Below are positions 1 to 9,273 of a stretch of 27,456 bases of DNA, in pieces. The stretch spans positions 1 through 27,456 of the forward strand of contig JAIWWG010000177.1 in assembly GCA_025435555.1 (NCBI GenBank), read 5' to 3'. The DNA comes from Chytriomyces cf. hyalinus JEL632 (Eukaryota; Chytridiomycota; Chytridiomycetes; Chytridiales; Chytriomycetaceae). Both the position numbers and the translations under genes were made by a program. Below the pieces are notes generated by a model that did not search any database, had not been told where the DNA came from, and saw only the letters and a program-made list of their open reading frames with translations. Every line of letters begins with the position of its first letter. Position 1 is the first letter of the stretch.

Positions 1-762
1 CGGCGGGAAGGGGAGTGGACTTCGCAGAGACGGCTCTGGGCAACCCACACGGAGTTGAAGATCCCATGGCCGCTGAGACTCGGCTAATGAGACCTCGTGC
101 TTCAGCGGCCACAATGGCTTGGACAGGCGTTGTGTTTGACTGGGAGGCAGATGGGCCGCGTCTTGGTAACTTTGTTGGAGTGGAAGAACCTCGGATGTGT
201 CGATTAAGGCTGCAGCGGCCAGGGTAGCGTCGGTGGGTGTCGATTTGGAACTGGGGGTTTTTGGTGTGGCTGGTGTGGCTGCGGGAGGGGGTGTTGCGTG
301 TGTTGGTGAGGACATGGCAGTAATGCAAGCGCGACCAGGCGGACTGGGATTGTTGGACTGGGTCGAGGCCACCTGTGACAAGCGCGTGGGTGTCACCAGA
401 ACTGGGCTGGACTGAGTGGCGGATGTGGAGGTTGTGATGATGGGTGTGGCGACGGATTGGGCACCGGCCACTAAAACTCGACGGCTAATGGGACCTGGAT
501 GAGCTTCGGCAGCCAGTGCCACTTGGGTTACGGTTTGGGCGGTGGTGGGAGCCAGTGTAGATGGGACGGTGGGCTCTTGGGTCGATGACAACGGTGTGGT
601 GAAGGATGAACTGATGGAAGCCGGGACCCGATTAATGAGATCGTTTGATCGTCCGGCTGTGAATGGGATGTAGGTTGATGATGTGTACACGTGGCAAGCC
701 CCGTTTTTGCGTGTTGTTCTCTTGGCATGGAGGCGATCGGGGCGGTCTTTAAGGCTGAGTAG
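1..762 (-). CDS. Ser/Thr/Pro/Ala-rich protein, partial exon
   Basis: I read one minus-strand frame with no stop from position 762 to the left edge, 254 codons, bounded upstream by TAG at 763-765. It is rich in Ser, Thr, Pro and Ala (for example TPIITTSTSATQSSP and LAPTTAQTVTQVALAAEA), as in mucin-like, cell-wall or low-complexity linker proteins. There is no ATG near its upstream end, and an AT-rich ATATATAG lies there, so it is probably an internal exon behind a splice acceptor. The product continues outside the window. I recognise no domain. A frame this long could also survive by composition alone, since the stretch is GC-rich and stop-poor. Confidence 0.4.
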
Positions 763-883
763 CTATATATAATATGAGATGCGTTATCAGAATTTGAAAT
801 AGAATAAACTTACACGTCTCACGGTTGCATCTCTTTCACGCGTAAGTGTCTCATTGAGCAAGGTGATTGAGGATTTTATTTTC

Positions 884-1000
884 GTGGTGAGCGATCGTGT
901 CGTGATCGTCCGTTATACGTGGTGGCATGTGACGATCGTCTAACTGTGACATGTGTTGGTCGTCGTCGTCGTCGTTTAAAGAAATGGACTGGTTTCGCGA
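884..1000. repeat. Upstream copy of TGATCGTCCGTTATACGTGG repeat
   Basis: This stretch has TGATCGTCCGTTATACGTGG, then GACATGTGTTGGTCGT, a short GTC/TCG run, and TCGTTTAAAGAAAT. The same blocks, in altered order, recur at 2848-3060 on the far side of the T5orf172 gene. The rest of the 763-1108 gap shows no gene. Its AT-rich start (TATATATAATATG near 764-776) could hold a promoter, but nothing decisive is visible. Confidence 0.6.
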
Positions 1001-1108
1001 CAATTTCCGGCGACTGATGTTTGACCCCGCTGTCAACGCGTTTAGGCGCCATTTGTTTTTTTCGTTGGCTTAAACATACGCACACGTTTTATCTTTTGAA
1101 TAAGAATC

Positions 1109-2352
1109 ATGAGCGTAGCGGAAGACACTCTCCAAACAATTCGTTTGAACGCGTTACCCGCGGATGCTCGTAGTGTCGTAATGCAGTTGTTCAACTCGTC
1201 CAAGGATAACGTGCGGATCGGCCTGTACAAAGAAATCGATGGTTCATTGTCGCTGTCTCCGTCAACGACATTTTGGAGAATGTCTGTGAAAACAACGCTT
1301 ATCGCATGACGTGGAATAGAATCAAAAATCAGTGTAAAAACGCGGTAGTTCAGAGTCAGACAATAGTCTCAGATGGAAACTATTCCCTGGCAATCGATTT
1401 TCAGATGTACAATTTTCCCGGCAAGAAGGCCACCGCTGTTGTCAAAATTGATGTGGCCTTGAACATCATTAACAGTCTTTCAAGCCAAGTGGCAAAAGCA
1501 TTTCGCAGGGCAAATTTGAACCTGTTCAAGAGGTACCTTGGAGGGGATAAAACTTTGATCCCGGAGATTCATGCCATCGATGAAGCCCATCTTTTGAATC
1601 CAAACAACGGAGCGCATGCGTTCAGAGGGGGCGTCCAGCACAACCAAGGTTGGAGTCAAGAATTTGAGGAGCGTCATCGTGTGATCGAAAGTACAGTGTA
1701 TAACAACTCTCAGGGTGGATTATATGGTTTTGTCTTCAACCACGAAAGTGAAACCTTTGCAAAAGTTGGAACCACGTCCAGACCCTACAAACTTCGGATT
1801 CGCGAACACGCATCAGACTACCCAAATTTGCGCATGTTCAAATTTATCCCCACACCATTTGGGATCCACGCTGAGAAACTGATTTTTGTCTCACAACTGG
1901 CTGCCACTCACCAGCAGTCACTTGTTACACCTACTGGCACAAAGACAACAGAGACCATTCTTGTCTCAAAGCATTGTACCATACATCACTTGATGGATGC
2001 CATGGACTTGGCTGTTGCAAATGCATCTGCCCCGGGAAACAATCTGGCGCTTGAGGTTGAAAAGACAAGACAGATTGAATACCAGACCAAACAAGTAGAG
2101 TGTGTGGAAAGAACCAAACAAGTCGAGTTGAGTTCAAAACTGAGCGATAAACTCAGTGCCGAGAACCTTCTGAAGGTTTTGCAATTCGCGTTACCCGTGT
2201 CTGAACCACCCACCCAGAAACAACACCCGTGCCTGAACCCATTCCCGTGCCTGAACCAACAACCATGCCTGTGCCTGATAAAACGCGCGTACCACCACCT
2301 AGCCCTTGCAAAAGGCCTAGCATTGATGACTCGGACTGGAAACCACTCTTGA
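1109..2352 (+). CDS. T5orf172 (GIY-YIG-like) domain protein with viral-type N-terminal domain
   Basis: Two overlapping frames make one protein. The first starts at ATG 1109 and carries an N-terminal segment with VRIGLYKEIDG. The second, open by about 1250, begins VNDILENVCENNAYRMTWN, so a frameshift lies near 1225-1260. The N-terminal part resembles the KilA-N/MSV199-type DNA-binding regions of large DNA viruses. Around 1725-1890 is LYGFVFNHESETFAKVG followed by RPYKLRIREHASDYPN and HAEKLIF, which is the T5orf172/MUG113 domain, a GIY-YIG relative. After it comes a charged Lys/Glu/Gln helix (EKTRQIEYQTKQVE) and a Pro-rich tail with repeated PxPE-like motifs in a second frame. Such N-terminal-domain plus T5orf172 proteins are common in large DNA viruses and phages. 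The role here is probably DNA binding or cleavage; catalytic residues were not verified. Confidence 0.65.
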
Positions 2353-2373
2353 AGATTTTGTTTCATTCCACGC

Positions 2374-2718
2374 GAAAACCAAACACGAGCTCTATCAAAG
2401 CTTCCGTGCGCATCGGTGCGTACGCGGAACCTTTGGGAAACGGCTATTCCATGAGCCATCCCGCCTTGTGTGTACTCGATATACTGAGCAATGTTGCTGG
2501 TATGGAAGGGTCGAGCTCAAAGAAACTCTACGCACAATCCCTAAAATGTTGGATTGTCAGTTGCACAAGTTTCCAAAACAAGGTCCAGCTACCCCCGTCG
2601 TCCGAATTCCCGTCGCTCTCGATTTGATAAACAGTCTTCCAGGCGAATCCGCGAGGTTGTTCAGGTTGAACCATCCCACAGTTTTTGACGAGTCTCGCCT
2701 GATTACGTAATCCCCCTG
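2374..2718 (+). pseudogene. Decayed second copy of the N-terminal domain of the T5orf172 protein
   Basis: Broken frames downstream of the T5orf172 gene repeat its N-terminal domain. VRIGAYAEPLGNGYS echoes VRIGLYKEIDG, and LHKFPKQGPATPVVRIPVAL followed by DLINSLPGESARLFR echoes YNFPGKKATAVVKIDVAL followed by NIINSLSSQVAKAFR. The frame changes near 2460-2540. I see no matching T5orf172 domain after it, and stops follow at about 2708. It is best read as a tandem duplicate, or a neighbouring paralogue, that has decayed. It could also be a second domain of the same long protein, since the Pro-rich frame of the upstream gene runs directly into it. Confidence 0.6.
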
Positions 2719-2847
2719 GAGGGTACGAGGGCACGCCATTCGTGAATTTTCAGGAGGGTATGCGATTCCGCGTCCTGACCCCGATATCACATTGACGCGC
2801 GAAGTCCAAAACAACAAACAGACATCGAATTCTGACCCCGAAACGCA

Positions 2848-3060
2848 TGTTGTCGTTTAAAGAAATTGACTAACTCGCTTGCCTTCGAAAATCAAACTAA
2901 TAGGTAGCCCTTCTGGCTTTGTGGCATGGGGTGGTCGTGGTGATCTGTGGTGATCGTCCGTTATACGTGGTGGCATGAGGTGGTCGTCTATCATATGTGG
3001 TGACATGTGTTGGTCGTGGTGATCGATTGTGTGGTGGTCGTCTGTTATCCGTGGCGTGTG
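2848..3060. repeat. Downstream copy of TGATCGTCCGTTATACGTGG repeat
   Basis: TCGTTTAAAGAAAT near 2851 and TGATCGTCCGTTATACGTGG near 2952 match the repeat at 884-1000. Shorter degenerate reiterations of GTGGTGGTCGT-like units follow, up to a (GGT)n run near 3065. The pair flanks the T5orf172 locus in direct orientation. No gene is supported here; the minus-strand His/Pro-rich frames are the translation of the repeat. Confidence 0.6.
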
Positions 3061-3087
3061 CTGGTGGTGGTGGTGGTTGTCGTTGTC

Positions 3088-3170
3088 CAGAAACCCTCGA
3101 AATAACTGGTCCAGAAACCCTCGAAATAACCCCTCGAAATAACTGGTCCAGAAACCCTCGAAAAAACTGG
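3088..3170. repeat. CCAGAAACCCTCGAAATAAC tandem repeat
   Basis: Three to four units related to CCAGAAACCCTCGAAATAAC occur between 3088 and 3170. A further degenerate copy (CCAGAAACCCTCGAAAAAAC) lies at about 3424-3446. It looks like a small minisatellite with some internal loss. Confidence 0.7.
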
Positions 3171-3277
3171 AACATTTTCGGGAGAACGACATACTCGTCC
3201 GTTGTTTCGTCTGGCTCGTAGCACTCAATATGTCAAACTCGCCATCCTGATTTCAGAGCATTGCAACATCCAACAAA

Positions 3278-3889
3278 TTATGGACGCGAGCGAAAGCAAC
3301 TAGAGATATGACATCGACACGTGAATTCAATACGAGCGAACAGCAGAAAAACACCACGTGGTCTGATCTTGCCCTGAATCGCATGGAGTAAGCGTTGTCG
3401 AGAAACCATGAAAAAAAAACAGAACCAGAAACCCTCGAAAAAACAGGTCCAGAAAGTTGCGACTTCAATCCAACGAGGACTTGGGATCGAATAAAACGTC
3501 CGGGCAAATTGGTGCGCACCTCTCCATGAGGCAAACAATTCATTCAAGTTTCTGTATTCTTCACACGCGGTCAAATTTCGGGCCAGCAGCCGAACTGGCG
3601 GTAATACAATTCTTGCGCGCAGCCACCCTTCCGTTCGTTGGTTGTACTGAGGGGCATGATACAATTCCAACACTTTGTTGTCGATCTCTGTACCCGGATC
3701 TGGGAAGACAGTTTCTGGAAGCGGACGATTTGTTGTCATATTTATTTTTTGCGGATGTGCGTAGGCATGTATCGTTTGGTGAATAAAAAAAACTAGAGGA
3801 TTCAGCCGCGCCGTCCTCCAATGTCCCCTTGGCTCCCACTGTTTTATGCTGTCCAAATCCGCGATTTGAAAGGATTTGAAAGCGTTCAA
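3278..3889 (-). CDS. Hypothetical ORF, 203 codons
   Basis: An uninterrupted minus-strand frame starts MNAFKSFQIADLDSIK. Its first 150 or so residues have ordinary protein composition (for example LPETVFPDPGTEIDNKVLEL). The C-terminal part becomes Phe/Cys-rich (FWTCFFEGFWFCFFF), where the frame crosses the CCAGAAACCCTCGAAA repeat copy, so the true end is probably before that. I recognise no family. Chance cannot be ruled out. If real, it may be one exon of a gene that also includes the frame upstream at 3890-4181. Confidence 0.3.
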   Translation of the reverse strand: MNAFKSFQIADLDSIKQWEPRGHWRTARLNPLVFFIHQTIHAYAHPQKINMTTNRPLPETVFPDPGTEIDNKVLELYHAPQYNQRTEGWLRARIVLPPVRLLARNLTACEEYRNLNELFASWRGAHQFARTFYSIPSPRWIEVATFWTCFFEGFWFCFFFMVSRQRLLHAIQGKIRPRGVFLLFARIEFTCRCHISSCFRSRP

Positions 3890-4181
3890 GAAACCCTGAC
3901 AAACCTTTATATCCTGTCAAACTACTTTTCAGGGCTTTCAAAGTGAAAATCTTGTATTGTTTTGATTTGCGCATGCGTGATGCTGTGAGCGCGACTTTGA
4001 ATTTGGCAAGTAACCACTTTGCGCAAGCAAGAGAAGGGGCAAAGATAAGTGAAGAGATTGGACGTAAAACGTCCAGCTCAACAGCTGGCGCACACTGGTA
4101 TCCAGCGCTATTTCTGACGGATGCAGTCGAAGTTCTGCGGACTTGTTTACGTAATGGCGCCTTTCTCGTACTTGTCTTCAT
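3890..4181 (-). CDS. Hypothetical basic N-terminal ORF
   Basis: A minus-strand ATG at 4181 opens a frame with a strongly basic start (MKTSTRKAPLRKQVRRTS) and a more hydrophobic middle. The frame stays open to 3561 but overlaps the ORF at 3278-3889, and only one frame can be right there. The basic tail recalls a histone tail superficially, but no histone-fold sequence follows. A plus-strand frame at 3943-4191 covers the same DNA and is an equal alternative. Function unknown. Confidence 0.22.
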
Positions 4182-4284
4182 GCCAATCTAACTGTCATGA
4201 CCCGCGGCCGAACACAAACTAACATGGGCAACTAGGAAACTGCACAGCAAAGTTAAACAGGTGCTATGTTTCATACCAATTTTT

Positions 4285-7200
4285 TTAAAGGGTGTACAAT
4301 GACATAACGTTCTTGACATACTTGCCCTTCTTTTTACTCACTGTATTTGAAGTGGTGCCTGATGCAGGTTCAACTCTTGAAAGACCCATTCTTGAATCAG
4401 GAAAGCTTTGACTCATGTCTCCATCATTTTCAGAGACACCAAACCCAGCATTGATGAACGATCCATTCCCTCTCTCTATTAGGCTGCATGGTGGCAGGCT
4501 CTGCCTTGAGGGTGTAGATATCAGCATGCTGTCCTCCTGATTTGAATTGTACAGGACAGAATCGCTGCTTCTGTGTGGGAGGGGTGCATGGAATGATGAC
4601 TGAGAGTTTGAGCTGGTGGGGTTTGAGATCTGCTGCCGTTGTTCCTGAATGTTTATAATTTCTCTTTTGATTTGTGCGTTGAGTCCCTGGAACAAATGTC
4701 TTGTTGAATGTGATATTGTTTGCAGCGTTTGATTTGCTTGCTCACCAGTTTGGCTGATTCAAGTTGTTCAATAAGCTTGTTCATTTCATCTCTTGGTGGT
4801 GGCAGTGGTGGTGGCGGCGCACTTGCAGCAAAGTCCAAGTTGTGCTGGGACTGACTGCGGGGAGGGTGCACATGGTGTGGGCTCAACGGTGGCCCAGGTG
4901 GTTGAACGCGCACGACTTTTCGACGGCCACAAAAGTTGCTGGATCTATTTTCCCAACCTTTGCCCCGACCTCCAACTCGTAAATCTGTTTGATGTCCGAA
5001 ACGAGCGTCCTGCACAAGGGATCGACAGCAAAACGACCGTTCACAAGACCCATCTTCAAAAACGCGTACACCGGGTTTCGCTGCATCTGAATTTCCTCGC
5101 GCGTCATCAAAAAGTACTTTGGGCACCATTTCCATGGAGTGCTTGTCGCATGGGTTTCCAAAGCGCTTTTGTAGAGCCGAGTAGAGGACAAAAGCAAAGG
5201 GCCAATTTCGGTGGTACGTATCTTGGAGAACAAAGTGATGTCGGGGTTCACTGGAACCTTGTCAAAAGTAATCTGCATCAGACGTCTCCCCATTTGCCCC
5301 TGTCCAATGTCGCGAAATTTCGGGATCCAATTGGAAGCCCAAATCATGGGGCTCTCCAGTTTAGAGAAACCGAGGTTTGACCCTTGATTGCGACGATGAT
5401 AGTAGCGCCTGAAATCATTGTTTGTAGCATTTCCTGAGGGAGTGAACGTGTGATGTCTTCGCTCAAGTCGTCGGCAATCACGAGGTCCTTGTCATACAGG
5501 CCCTGCAAACCAAACACCCCCTCGAAATTGGATGTGATGCTACCCACTCTGGCAACGTCGAAAAAGGACTTGACCACTTCGAGAAAGAGACTTTTTCCAC
5601 TCCCTGTGAGCCAATGAGGACAGCCGTGATCTCCCAGTGATCTTGAGGCGAGCCTGCGACAATACGACCAACTCATGGTTTGATAAAGTCGACAATAGCG
5701 TCCCGTTCGCCCGAGTCAGACACCTGGCAGTGCAAGACTTGATCAAAAAATGGAGTTTCCATTTGCTGCAGATCAAAAATCATGTTACAAAAGACGCGCG
5801 TCACGAACGGTGTCACAGTGCCATCCGCGAGAAATTGCTTGACCACCTCGATCGGCATAAACTCGCATGTGCGTACATCATATACGCCATTTCGAAAGCC
5901 ATACTTCGACCTACTTTTCTCGAGCCAAGGAAAGTTCTCATGGCCGACATTCTTGACGAAATTCATCAACTTTTCAAAGACTCCCGGAGTCAAGTAATCC
6001 GGGTTACTGCAAAAAATGTGCTCGAGAAAGACGGCAGGGCCCTGGGGTATCCCCAAGTCATCGACTCGAAACGGCTCCACTGCATATGGAATATCGCGAA
6101 TTTGCACATAAACAATCCCGGTTCCACGCTGCCTGATATAGCCTCGAGTGGTACCTGCGTCCAACATTTGATTTTGAATGCCCTCGACGATAGACTGATC
6201 GATGCCGTTCACAATACGCTGGAGCAGTTTTTGCCTCTTTCGCCGAGATAATAAAGAAGCCGCCATTCTCATTTGGACAATCGAAGCGCCCCGAGTACTT
6301 TCTACCGTGCTTCGAAACCTCGACGCAGCAGGATTTGCCAGCATGAAACTGGTTGCACTTTGGACAACGTCCATCAGTCCTATACGCGACGAAGCCATCG
6401 GAAGCCGTTGTTGACGGTCTTGCGTTATACAAAACGTTGGTCGGTACCATGCTCGGGATCTGGGTGCGAATGACCTTGGTGGTGGATTCGAGTTTAGGGT
6501 CTGAAGCAACAGCAACAACAGCAGCGGCAGGGACGGGTTCCGCGGCGAATGGTTCAACAGGCGGCCCCAATGAACGCTTCGCCAAGTCTCGAAGTGACGT
6601 GGGAAGGGACAAAAAGTCCACGATATGGCGAGACGCGGCACAGCGGGCTTGGAACCCAGTTAGAGTTGAAAGAACCGCGTAAACCCCGTTGGAGGCATGA
6701 ACTCGGCCCGCAAACTGACCACGAGAAGTTAGGAACAAGGTGACGGAAGTAAAAAGCAAGAAGGAAAAAATGAACTCACGGCACAGTAGGTGACTTTGCG
6801 TTGAAATTGGAAAAGCAACACAGAATCCCGCTGAATAATTGGCCAATCCAAATGGCGGCAAAGATTGGACTTTCCAGTCATGTCGTTTTCATCGATCAGA
6901 AAGAGGAACGTGTTGAGTGCCTGACGCTCCTCCAAAGACAAGTCCGACTTTTGGATCTCCAAACTGGTCGTAGTTGACACCTTAAATGCAGACAAAGAAG
7001 ACAATGACTCCAGCGCCGACAGCAAAGTATTCGACCAAGTCAACTGAGGCCAAGTGTCCGGGACGTACTGAATAAGGAAATCCTCCATTTCCAAGTTGTC
7101 GCTGTATGGAAGCAAAACACGGGCATCCGCGGGACTCTTTGATTTCCCAGGCAATTCATTTTCCTTCCTCTCGAGTATACGGAGACATCAAAGAGAGGGG

Positions 7201-7692
7201 AAGGGAGAAACTTGTTGATATCTAAAGGGCTATCGGAGGGTGCATTTACTTGCTTGACCACATTGTTGAGCTCCTGGATAGTTGTCCACCCGGCAAGCAC
7301 GTAGAGTCGGTAAGATATCTTGAACTTGCCACTGTCATTCCAAGCGCGGTGGCGTGAAGCGACTGCAATTCGTGTGTTGGACAACACGGGCACAAAGGCG
7401 CAGTGTGCACCAACACCTGGACAATTTGATGCTCCTGGTCGACCGATGGAGCGAGATGCTCTGCATCAGACTTCAGGTCAACGTTAAAGTACGCTTTGAC
7501 CTTTGTTGCTGCGCGATCGGGCACGGCCAAGTCCTCGCAGAGATGCGGGTATATCAAATGCGATTGGCTGAACTGGTCGAGGGACCATTCGAGAGGGCCA
7601 TTCGAGAGGGCCATTCGCGATGGCATGAGCGAACTGTGGGACGAAGAGCATGCTGAGTTGACAAAACCCGAGTTGGTGCCATCACGCACCTG
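4285..7692 (-). CDS. AEP primase - D5-like SF3 helicase, giant-virus type, frame-broken
   Basis: A multidomain replication protein read in several minus-strand frames. Domains in order: an AEP primase with the metal-site motif YFNVDLK (about 7491-7471), KISYRLYV (about 7321) and FDVSVYSRGRKM (about 7192); an Ala/Pro linker; a zinc-binding segment RCPKCNQFHAGKSCC (about 6390); the D5_N region with SKYGFRNGVYDV; an SF3 helicase with Walker A TGSGKSLF (about 5607-5584) and Walker B LVIADDL (5484-5464); and a C-terminal tail with a PPPPLPPP linker and a Gln-rich helix. AEP plus D5-type helicase is characteristic of nucleocytoplasmic large DNA viruses and related elements; the protein would prime and unwind DNA. 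Two introns are phase 0. Lesions: apparent one-base losses near 7390, 7165, 6230, 5610 and 4918, and an in-frame TGA at 5673-5675. The first usable exon follows a TATATAACAG acceptor, so the true N-terminus is unknown. TAA ends the frame at 4285. Confidence 0.8.
4687..4745 (-). other. Spliceosomal intron near the 3' end of the primase-helicase gene
   Basis: A 59-bp intron with donor GTGAGC and acceptor TTGTTCCAG. Exon ends at 4746 and 4686 both fall on codon boundaries, joining a Lys/Glu-rich helix to a Gln-rich helix in one frame. Confidence 0.7.
6715..6779 (-). other. Spliceosomal intron in primase-helicase gene
   Basis: A 65-bp intron with donor GTGAGT and acceptor TGGTCAG. The upstream frame ends at 6780 on a codon boundary and the downstream frame restarts at 6714 on a codon boundary, so splicing keeps phase 0. 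In-frame stops and an unrelated Phe/Ser-rich translation inside it support the call. Confidence 0.75.
7588..7619. repeat. 13-bp tandem repeat CCATTCGAGAGGG
   Basis: About two and a half copies of CCATTCGAGAGGG lie inside the first recognised exon of the primase-helicase. The unit length is not a multiple of three, so copy-number change here would alter the frame. Confidence 0.7.
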
Positions 7693-8640
7693 TTATATAC
7701 CGCTGCCGCAGTTTTTTCGAAAATAAAATTGAGAGATAAAAAACTTGGAAAAAAAAACAAACCATGTGACCCCCAAAATGGAACCCCGACCGACACAGCA
7801 CATGGACGATGGTCGATTTATTTCCACACAGACACGGCGATCACGAGTCCTCTGTATAAGGGTTGCAATGATCCACACCTGCTTTGTTTCTCCAACTCGA
7901 GAGCCAGACTGGGTGAGGTCTCCTCTCCATGACTGACTGACTGACAAGACCGTGGCATCAATCACGTAGACAGGACAAGTGTCTCAGAAGAAGTTAACCT
8001 GATCTGGCGACTGACTGACTGTGACCTTCTGGCACGTGTTCCATTGGGGAATACTTAAAAATTTGCCGCACTTAAAAAGTTTGGACTGGTGTCAAGTGTC
8101 AAGGGTTGTTGACCCATTGCCATTGAAACTGGATATGGGATGGATGGGCACTTGGCACTTGGTATGGGTGTGGGGGTATGGGGGTCACATTGCGCACCAG
8201 AAAGACGTCAACGTCAACACCGAGCCTTGTCTTCACAACGAACGCATCATTGGGCCCTGTGTAACACACGCAGTCCCCTGGAATTTCGTCAGCTTTATTT
8301 TTCATATATTGTCGGGATACTGTGTATATCACAGTCGCACTCGAATGAGACAGCAAAACGCTTTACTAAATTCATTCGTACGATGGCGGGCTTTCTTGAG
8401 CGAGCGCGTTTTGTTGCGCACTTTGTCTTCTCAACTCGGCAACTGCCTCTTCGAACAGAAGTCGCTCTCAGACAGTTTCAAGTCCCAATTCAGATTTCAT
8501 ATCGTGACTTCTCAGCATCAACAGCGCGCGTCCATTGATTTTTGACCTGTTTCGACAGACTCACTCAGCGACAAATGCAGATTATTAGGTCTTACTCAAA
8601 GCCAACGATGAGAGCTTGTTTCCCACACCCAATCCAACAG
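7693..8640. other. Gene-poor stretch with short GACT runs
   Basis: I see no supported gene. Two short (GACT)n runs lie at about 7931-7944 and 8008-8020, and a TATATAC near 7694 sits next to the primase-helicase exon acceptor. Missing 5' exons of that gene may lie here on the minus strand. A 174-codon plus-strand frame (8021-8545) has a Trp/His-rich composition untypical of protein and is probably chance. Confidence 0.4.
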
Positions 8641-8644
8641 CACG

Positions 8645-8652
8645 TATAAAAA
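8645..8652 (+). promoter_or_regulatory. TATA box (TATAAAAA)
   Basis: TATAAAAA lies about 30 bp upstream of the ATG at 8681. That is close enough to imply a very short leader if transcription starts where a TATA box would place it. Confidence 0.45.
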
Positions 8653-8680
8653 CAACGTTGAATCTGCGTGTATCATCAGC

Positions 8681-8893
8681 ATGATGAAGTTTGAGACAGA
8701 ATCAAGAGCAACTCGCAGTAGCAAGAGATTTGGCAAAAACAAGACATATGGCAGGTGGCTGGCCAACTTCAAGAGGCAAAATCATCCCATGTTCGCTCCC
8801 AAGACCAAGACTCTACCTGGAAAAGGAAGGAAGAGGAAGCGTAATAATGAAACGGTGGTTCCGGAACAAACCACGATGCGAACGGCGCCGTGA
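8681..8893 (+). CDS. Small basic protein, possible first exon
   Basis: A 70-codon frame starts with tandem ATGs behind a TATA box. It is rich in Lys and Arg, with clusters such as RATRSSKRFGKNK and GKGRKRKRNN that could act as a nuclear localisation signal. It ends at TGA 8891. After that stop and one TAA, the same frame stays open with an acidic sequence (NDLQRKNSDTEVNETT, SEESACNKGW) to about 9063, which hints at a second exon, but I could not place an intron that keeps the phase. No family recognised. Confidence 0.4.
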   Translation: MMKFETESRATRSSKRFGKNKTYGRWLANFKRQNHPMFAPKTKTLPGKGRKRKRNNETVVPEQTTMRTAP

Positions 8894-9273
8894 TTTACCT
8901 GCTAAAATAATGTCCATGCTGACTTAAATGCCAATGATCTCCAACGCAAGAACTCGGATACTGAGGTGAATGAAACAACCCTGCCGCAAGATACCAACGT
9001 CGCATCCGAGGAGAGCGCATGCAATAAAGGATGGGGAGGGGGGTACCGAATCGGGCTCGCTTGACTCGAAGCAAAATCTCTTTTTCTCCCTTGTCAATGG
9101 ACTTGTTCATGGGTTCACAGGCTGCAAAACGGATTCTTCGACGGTTGCGATATAAAATAACCATTGCATAAATGGTTTTTGTTGAAAACAAGCAAGGGAG
9201 ATACATGATTTCTCGCAATAGTTTCGACATTTGACATTTGTACATTCTTCCTTGCCACCATAAAATATTTAGA

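Noticed and set aside
2896-3228. His/Pro-rich minus-strand frames near 2857-3228
   Set aside because: They are translations of the GTGGTGGTCGT and CCAGAAACCCTCGAAA repeats.
3890-4181. Histone-like protein suggested by the basic start TRKAPLRKQVRRTS
   Set aside because: Only the tail composition fits; the following residues show no histone-fold helices.
8021-8545. 174-codon plus-strand frame
   Set aside because: Composition is Trp/His/Leu-rich with no conserved-looking motif, no neighbouring exon and no clear start context; probably chance.
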